From the NCBI GenBank assembly GCA_000934455.1, contig KN889191.1, forward strand, positions 21,429 to 45,778: a DNA stretch of 24,350 bases, given 5' to 3'. This stretch comes from Apostichopus parvimensis (Eukaryota; Echinodermata; Holothuroidea; Aspidochirotida; Stichopodidae). Shown here piece after piece: positions 19,736 to 24,350 of the stretch; positions within the stretch are counted from its first letter, which is position 1; each line of letters opens with the position of its first letter. Position numbers and translations under genes: made by a program. Under the pieces are notes generated by a model. The model was not told where the DNA came from. It saw only the letters and a list, made by a program, of their open reading frames with translations, and made no database searches.

Positions 19736-20335
19736 CATGTTTGGCACTTCTATACACTTATATAGTTTATATAATACAAACAAATACACTGTTTTGTTAC
19801 AGTTGTTTTAGATCTATGCATTTGCATTATTTGCAAAAGTTTACTAAATGAAGTTTGTTCTCAGCTTTTAATGGTTTATTTTTTTAACAAGTACCGAATG
19901 CTATTATCTTACATCATCTTGGATAAGAAACAACATACAAATTTAACACATTCAAATGAAGTAACTTCATTCTCTCTCTGCCTCTCTCACTTTTGTTAGG
20001 TTGGTAACAAAGCATTCTCCCTTTACCCTTTCATGGACAATATTTTCTTTGATAACATGGGTATAATGCAGGATAACAAATATGAAATAACTTCATTAGT
20101 TGGTGCTTATCCTGATTATGAATGGACTTTTTTTATTGTCTTCACATCTAAGGGTTTTGGTGACAGAGGGATGTAAATAGTCACACAATTATCAATGTCT
20201 TAATGTAGAATGAGAACAGTCGAGAGCATTGTACTGACGTCTTGCTCAATAGAACAGTTATAGTGAACTGGAATTTATCATATGAACTACATATGAACTA
20301 GAGAGCAGTACCAATGAATGGGTCATACATGAAAT
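19736..20335. other. Non-coding stretch between repeats
   Basis: No gene seen. It contains a 17-bp palindrome AATGAAGTAACTTCATT (19955-19971), whose core recurs in diverged form near 20083-20096, and a CT-rich run (19971-19989). Confidence 0.6.
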
Positions 20336-20429
20336 GATCAGATCTCAGATCAGAGTAAGATCCATGCAGATCAGATCTCAGATCAGAGTAAGATCCATTC
20401 AGATCTCAGATCAGAGTAAGATCCTTTCA
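20336..20429. repeat. GATC-rich 33-bp tandem repeat, three copies
   Basis: Copies at 20336-20368, 20369-20401 and 20402-20429; the third lacks the first five bases. The first two differ only at one or two positions near their ends. Each full copy holds four GATC sites, eleven in 94 bp overall, including AGATCT palindromes. The high identity suggests recent duplication. Confidence 0.92.
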
Positions 20430-20511
20430 TGGTGCGTGGGTTAAAGGCAACCAAGTTGAACAACTAATGTTAATGTCTGTTATCTAGTAGTATAAAGTGG
20501 CCTTTTGTTTA

Positions 20512-20605
20512 ACAATAATAATAATAATAATACATTGGATTTCTATAGCGCCAAATCAGAAACAAGATATAGCTGCTGTAGGCACTTAACAGAACAAGTT
20601 AATCG
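20512..20605. repeat. (AAT)n tract with interspersed-repeat-like tail
   Basis: An AAT/ATA microsatellite is followed by acattggatttctatagcg and, about 45 bp on, ggcacttaacagaac. This combination, AAT repeat plus tttatagcgcc plus ggcgctt-like complement, is one I associate with a common dispersed repeat tail in marine animals. That association is from memory and not verified. Confidence 0.45.
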
Positions 20606-22200
20606 CAATCAATGTAACCAGTAGAGAAATGAGAATCGTTCAGTCGGTAGATATAAGAGCTACTGGCAAGAGATAGTACCAGAAAAATCACTCTACCGAG
20701 GTCTGAGGTCCTTCATGTTAGTGCAGATTATGGATCAGAACATGTGATATCAAGGGCAGGTTATCAATACCCTATGGCCCTTGCTCAACATTTGAGAATG
20801 CAACGTGGACTGGGATCTGGTTTTGCCTCTGCGAGGTCACATGTCTGACCTTGGACTGCACCCAATTTTAAGGACAGATGTCGGATCGATGCTGATCAAA
20901 AGATCATTGATCAAACTGTTAGGATGATGGTGTAGAAGTCAATCAGCTAGTGGTAGTGCTACAGGCAGCTGGCATTTCTTCTCAACCCCATTGTGAATTG
21001 CGTACTGTCAGTAAAAAGTACCATGTGGTGGTTCTTTCCGTTATTGCTCATTGTATCTCATTTATCAGCCCGGAATGAAAATATTAGTTAAAAAAGATAA
21101 CTTTATAGCAAAGTAGCGATGTGAAATGATTTCAGTAGTATTATGTTATGGATAATAAAGCCAAGGTACTTTATATGGGTTAAGCTTGTGCAATTGTTGG
21201 AAACGAGAAAGATTTTTTTTTTCCTTTTTTTGTTCCTTTTCTTTTGTATTCCTGAATGAATGATAAACTGACATTTTTATTGCTTAATAATCAGAAAAAT
21301 GAATTGATGTGAAATGAGAATTTTGTCGACTATAAAGACAGACACAAGCAGAATTATTGCCTAATGAGCTGATTCTGATTAGCTCAAGACAAAGAATAAA
21401 AATAGGACGGAAAGAAATTGCTGCAAAGATTTGATGTCATGTTTCCATGGCAACTCTTAAAGTTGTATTTTTTTCCCCGGTCTTCATTGATAATAACTAT
21501 TTTGTTATGTTCATTCGAATTGAATTTTGAATGATGAATATAACAAACTATCACTATGAAGCATTCTGTGATTCTTTAAAGCTATGATTCATGGTATATT
21601 AAGGTCTGCTGCTGGCGTGTGTGTGTGTGTCTTTTTGTTAAATTTGGTGTTATCTGTCTTTGCCAGCATGAGGACTAAGTAATTTATATATCCATATATA
21701 TATATAAATATTAACACTGTTGCAAGCCAATTGGTTTACGGTTTTCAAATGATGAGTGTAATAAAGTTAGCCCGGTTGTATAATCAATGCCAATTGTTTT
21801 CCTTTGTCTTTCTTCCTTTGTTTTATCTTTGTCTTTTAAGGGAGAAGCAAACAGGACCATTATTATCGTTGGCCTATTTGTCATCGATAACAAATAAATG
21901 TGGTGAACAAGAACTCTACCAAATTTATTTGATAAATTTTACAATGAGGTGTTATGTACTGGGGGAGAAACACATCCCATGGATACCTGAAAGTCTCTAG
22001 GGTAGCTATGACAACAATTGTCAGTCAGTTTTGCATTAACCACCATGCAGCAGTCACATTGTATATGTCATTGTTCTAAACAATATATCTTTGTATACTA
22101 TACTAAACGAGGAGAAAATAAAGACAATAAGCCTTCAGGTATGAAATTTTACTGATAATATAAAAGATATAAATATAAAAGAAAATTGTGCAATTGCCCA
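20606..22200. other. Non-coding stretch, no gene recognised
   Basis: AT-rich DNA with a short (GT)n run near 21617-21630, TA-rich sequence at 21685-21712 and an AATAAA at 21154-21159. Open frames on both strands (for example 21711-22000) overlap each other and show no domain I recognise. Confidence 0.5.
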
Positions 22201-22216
22201 GATGGAATGAAGTGAA

Positions 22217-22405
22217 CAATTGAACATTTTGCAGAATAATGTCGAATTGACGAGATATACGATAAGTTGTCAATTAAACATTTTTCAGAAAATTGTTTAA
22301 TTACTCAGTTAAAACAACTGAGCAGTCCAACATTTTTGTAATTTTTGATAAGATATTATCTTGTTATCTAAACAATTTATTGAAAAAATGTCAACTTATT
22401 GGGCA
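22217..22405. repeat. AT-rich direct and inverted repeat cluster
   Basis: Blocks CAATTgAACATTTTgCAGAA (22217) and CAATTaAACATTTTtCAGAA (22271) repeat with a 54-bp period, with a weaker third at about 22323. The segment at 22263-22300 (ataagttg...acatttttca...aattgttta) reappears inverted at about 22369-22402. Between them are the hairpin CTCAGTT/AACTGAG (22304-22322) and AAGATATTATCTT. This looks like a decayed foldback transposon. Confidence 0.6.
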
Positions 22406-22894
22406 AAGTTTTTCTTACGTTGATGGCACTTTTAAGCTTCCGTAGTATCATGACAACGTAGTTTTGTTGCTATGAGAGTCTGAAGTTTTTGTCACTTGTA
22501 AACAAACCTCGTTACTCAATTTTCGTACGCTGCTCCTGCATGGGAGGCCTGATGGGGTCTCAAATTGCCTCAATTTAGCCAAATGTTTGCACAACGTGTA
22601 CTTCCATTTATGCCACAAAAACATACAAGATCACGATTGATAAAATATAAAAAAAGATGATCTCCAGCGAGAACACTCGGCGGATTGATATAGACTTTGA
22701 TAGGAGTATGCAGCTCTATAGCTTTATTGTACTGCTTCTTACAATAGTTCGGATATAGGGTTTGGACGTAGTACTTGGATATCAAAGTTAATATTAGGGT
22801 TAATACTTATGAATTTGTTCCTCGGTTGACAACGTAGTGACTTGTTCATTAGCATTTTGTAAATTCCGAATTTATGTAAAGAGGACATTGAAAA

Positions 22895-22906
22895 GGGGGG
22901 GGGGGG
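22895..22906. repeat. Poly-G run (12)
   Basis: Twelve consecutive G bases followed by tgggtgagg. Confidence 0.95.
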
Positions 22907-23390
22907 TGGGTGAGGAGAAAATCACCATTGTTTAGATAATTTGATCGTTTTTTCATCAATATTCAAAAATAATTAAAAAATTCTGCACTAAACGATTTAC
23001 AGGATGGTTAATACTAGATAACCCAAAGATTCATAGAAAGTATCATATATAATATAAAAATATTTTCTTCTTTAATTGAAAATGAATTGGGGAAATGGAG
23101 CAGAATTCCTGGTGGTGGACTTTGAGGGTCAATTATTACATTACCGGTATGCAGTTGGCGGAGACTCCTATGAAAAGAAGGGACTTGCTCAAATAAGTTT
23201 GTGGGATTCTAAAAGTAATATATTGATGTATTCATTTTGCGGAACTGAATTTCTCTGCTGACCTTGCTTCAAGGCCTCAGCGCCGCCAGTTTGGGTCACT
23301 GAACCGATAGCAATTTATATCCCAGCCTGGCCCTGTCCAGATACATATGTAGTAGGCCTAATTGAATTAATATAAACACTGAGTGATCCA

Positions 23391-23401
23391 CCCCCCCCCC
23401 C
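23391..23401. repeat. Poly-C run (11)
   Basis: Eleven consecutive C bases. Confidence 0.95.
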
Positions 23402-23927
23402 TCTATCAATATTAAAATTATACACGTCCACTGGTTATTCTCCAAGATTATTTATTATAAAGAACAAACAGAAATGTATTGAAAATCGAACTTCCAAAAG
23501 TAACATGCAATTATCATATGTAAATGTTATACTCAACCCCAATCAGGCTATTACCTTAACTTCAGACAAGTATGCGTATAGAGATATAAAGACAGTCTTC
23601 GAAGGGATACAGCCTGTATTAATTGACTGGAGTTCATGTTGGAGAAAGTGTCAGGATGGATTATTATTTGGTCTTGGTATAGTATGATTTCCATCAGTTT
23701 TACATCAGTGCATATCCCGCAAAGAGCTGTTGACTAACTGCAAACAATGCAAGATTTATCCCCATAAATTGACTCCGTGGAATAAGTTAAGGGCATACAA
23801 CGTGTTAGTGTGTTTTCCGCTGCATTATATATTACCATATACCAGCCGATATATCTATTTGGGCGTATCGCCTATACAGATTAGTTTTAAATAGTTTCTT
23901 CCTTCTTGCAATTACCTGATTTGCCAG

Positions 23928-23998
23928 AAAGAACAAGCACAAGATGGAGAACAACGATCAGTTTAAAATACTGGAATGTAAAACACCAAGCAGATCAG
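23928..23998 (+). CDS. Possible start-codon exon of an unidentified gene
   Basis: An acceptor-like pyrimidine stretch ending in ttgccag (23927) precedes caagATGG, a good start context, at 23944. The frame MENNDQFKILECKTPSRS is open to a strong donor CAG|GTAAGC at 23998/23999, leaving phase 1. Coding part 23944-23998 is 55 nt; the preceding 16 nt would be 5' UTR. Reading through the donor meets a stop within a few codons, so the peptide only makes sense if spliced. The sequence is not recognised, the next exon would be beyond or near the window end, and chance is a real possibility. Confidence 0.28.
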
Positions 23999-24189
23999 GT
24001 AAGCTGGCGGCTATTTAGACTATAAGACTGATGTAGAACATCGATATATGAACCATATATAACCGCCCTGTTTCATGCTGTTTTACAACTGGGTGATTGT
24101 GTAATGCATTACGCTTGGTATGACGAGCTGCAGACTTGAATATCTAATTTTCATACAGACTTCTGGTAGTCAATCGTACAGGGTGCATG

Positions 24190-24236
24190 TATAGCGGTCA
24201 GCCTAAGTGTCCGCCTCACACAACCGTCCAAATCTT
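24190..24236 (+). repeat. Weak tRNA-like A/B-box pair
   Basis: TAGCGGTCAGCCTAAG followed by tgtccgcct resembles a tRNA D-arm region, and GTCCAAATC (24226-24234) matches the B-box consensus at 8 of 9 positions. Spacing is shorter than in a real tRNA and no acceptor stem is evident. Possibly a SINE head. Confidence 0.22.
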
Positions 24237-24350
24237 CACCAGCTTGTATCAGCCTTTCTATTCGTTCTAATCAAAACTACGCTGTGCAGTACCGTTACTG
24301 AGATGAGTCTTAGCGACAATAACGAGTAAACTTCCTAAGAAACTAGGATA

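Larger units (their letters stand above)
22406..23900. other. Non-coding stretch, no gene recognised
   Basis: Frames of about 60-70 codons at 22570-22785 (minus), 23076-23261 and 23505-23687 (plus) have no similarity I recognise and no convincing splice context. Poly-G (22895-22906) and poly-C (23391-23401) runs are present. Confidence 0.5.

Noticed and set aside
23076..23687. Two short + strand frames considered as an unknown gene
   Set aside because: Neither peptide is recognised, both are close to chance length, and no consistent splice pair joins them.

Overview
The window is animal nuclear DNA, AT-rich, with long introns, canonical GT-AG splice sites, many short tandem repeats and short non-autonomous transposons. 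It contains no bacterial operon, CRISPR array or phage module. The one gene that can be read with confidence is a ceramide synthase of the CERS1 (LASS1/UOG-1) subfamily on the + strand. The protein similarity, the repeat style (poly-G/C runs, TAGGCCTA-type motifs, tRNA-like SINE pieces) and the intron sizes suggest a marine deuterostome invertebrate, most likely an echinoderm. That placement is an inference, not a database result.

Layout. 1-7160 holds no exon I can support and is probably the intron upstream of the first visible CERS1 exon, or gene-free DNA. It carries a TTAA-flanked foldback element (4936-5047), a diverged 298-bp-spaced repeat pair (5467-5943) and many TACAGTA motifs. Six coding exons follow: 7161-7320, 10041-10221, 10770-10931, 13111-13264, 14065-14198 and 14761-14857. 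All splice phases agree, and together they encode 295 residues ending at TGA 14855-14857. The N-terminal exon or exons, roughly 80 residues by comparison with vertebrate CERS1, were not found and probably lie 5' of the window. The introns hold paired hairpins (8459-8540), a roughly 1-kb TTAA-flanked inverted-repeat element (11050-12051) and a minus-strand tRNA-like remnant (about 12508-12592).

14858-18630 is the likely 3' UTR and flank. It has early poly(A) signals at 15088 and 15132 and a better-placed one at 18622 followed by GT-rich sequence. From about 19.2 kb the DNA is repeat-rich: a degenerate 33-34-bp minisatellite (19219-19735), a GATC-rich 33-bp tandem repeat (20336-20429), an (AAT)n tract with an interspersed-repeat-like tail (20512-20605), and an AT-rich direct/inverted repeat cluster (22217-22405). 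A possible first coding exon of another + strand gene lies at 23928-23998, with weak support.

Function. Ceramide synthases are multi-pass ER membrane enzymes that N-acylate sphingoid bases. CERS1 in vertebrates prefers C18 acyl-CoA. The window's best points are the serine-rich acidic C-terminal tail on a CERS1-type catalytic domain and the two independent TTAA-flanked foldback elements. I found no convincing new multi-gene system.
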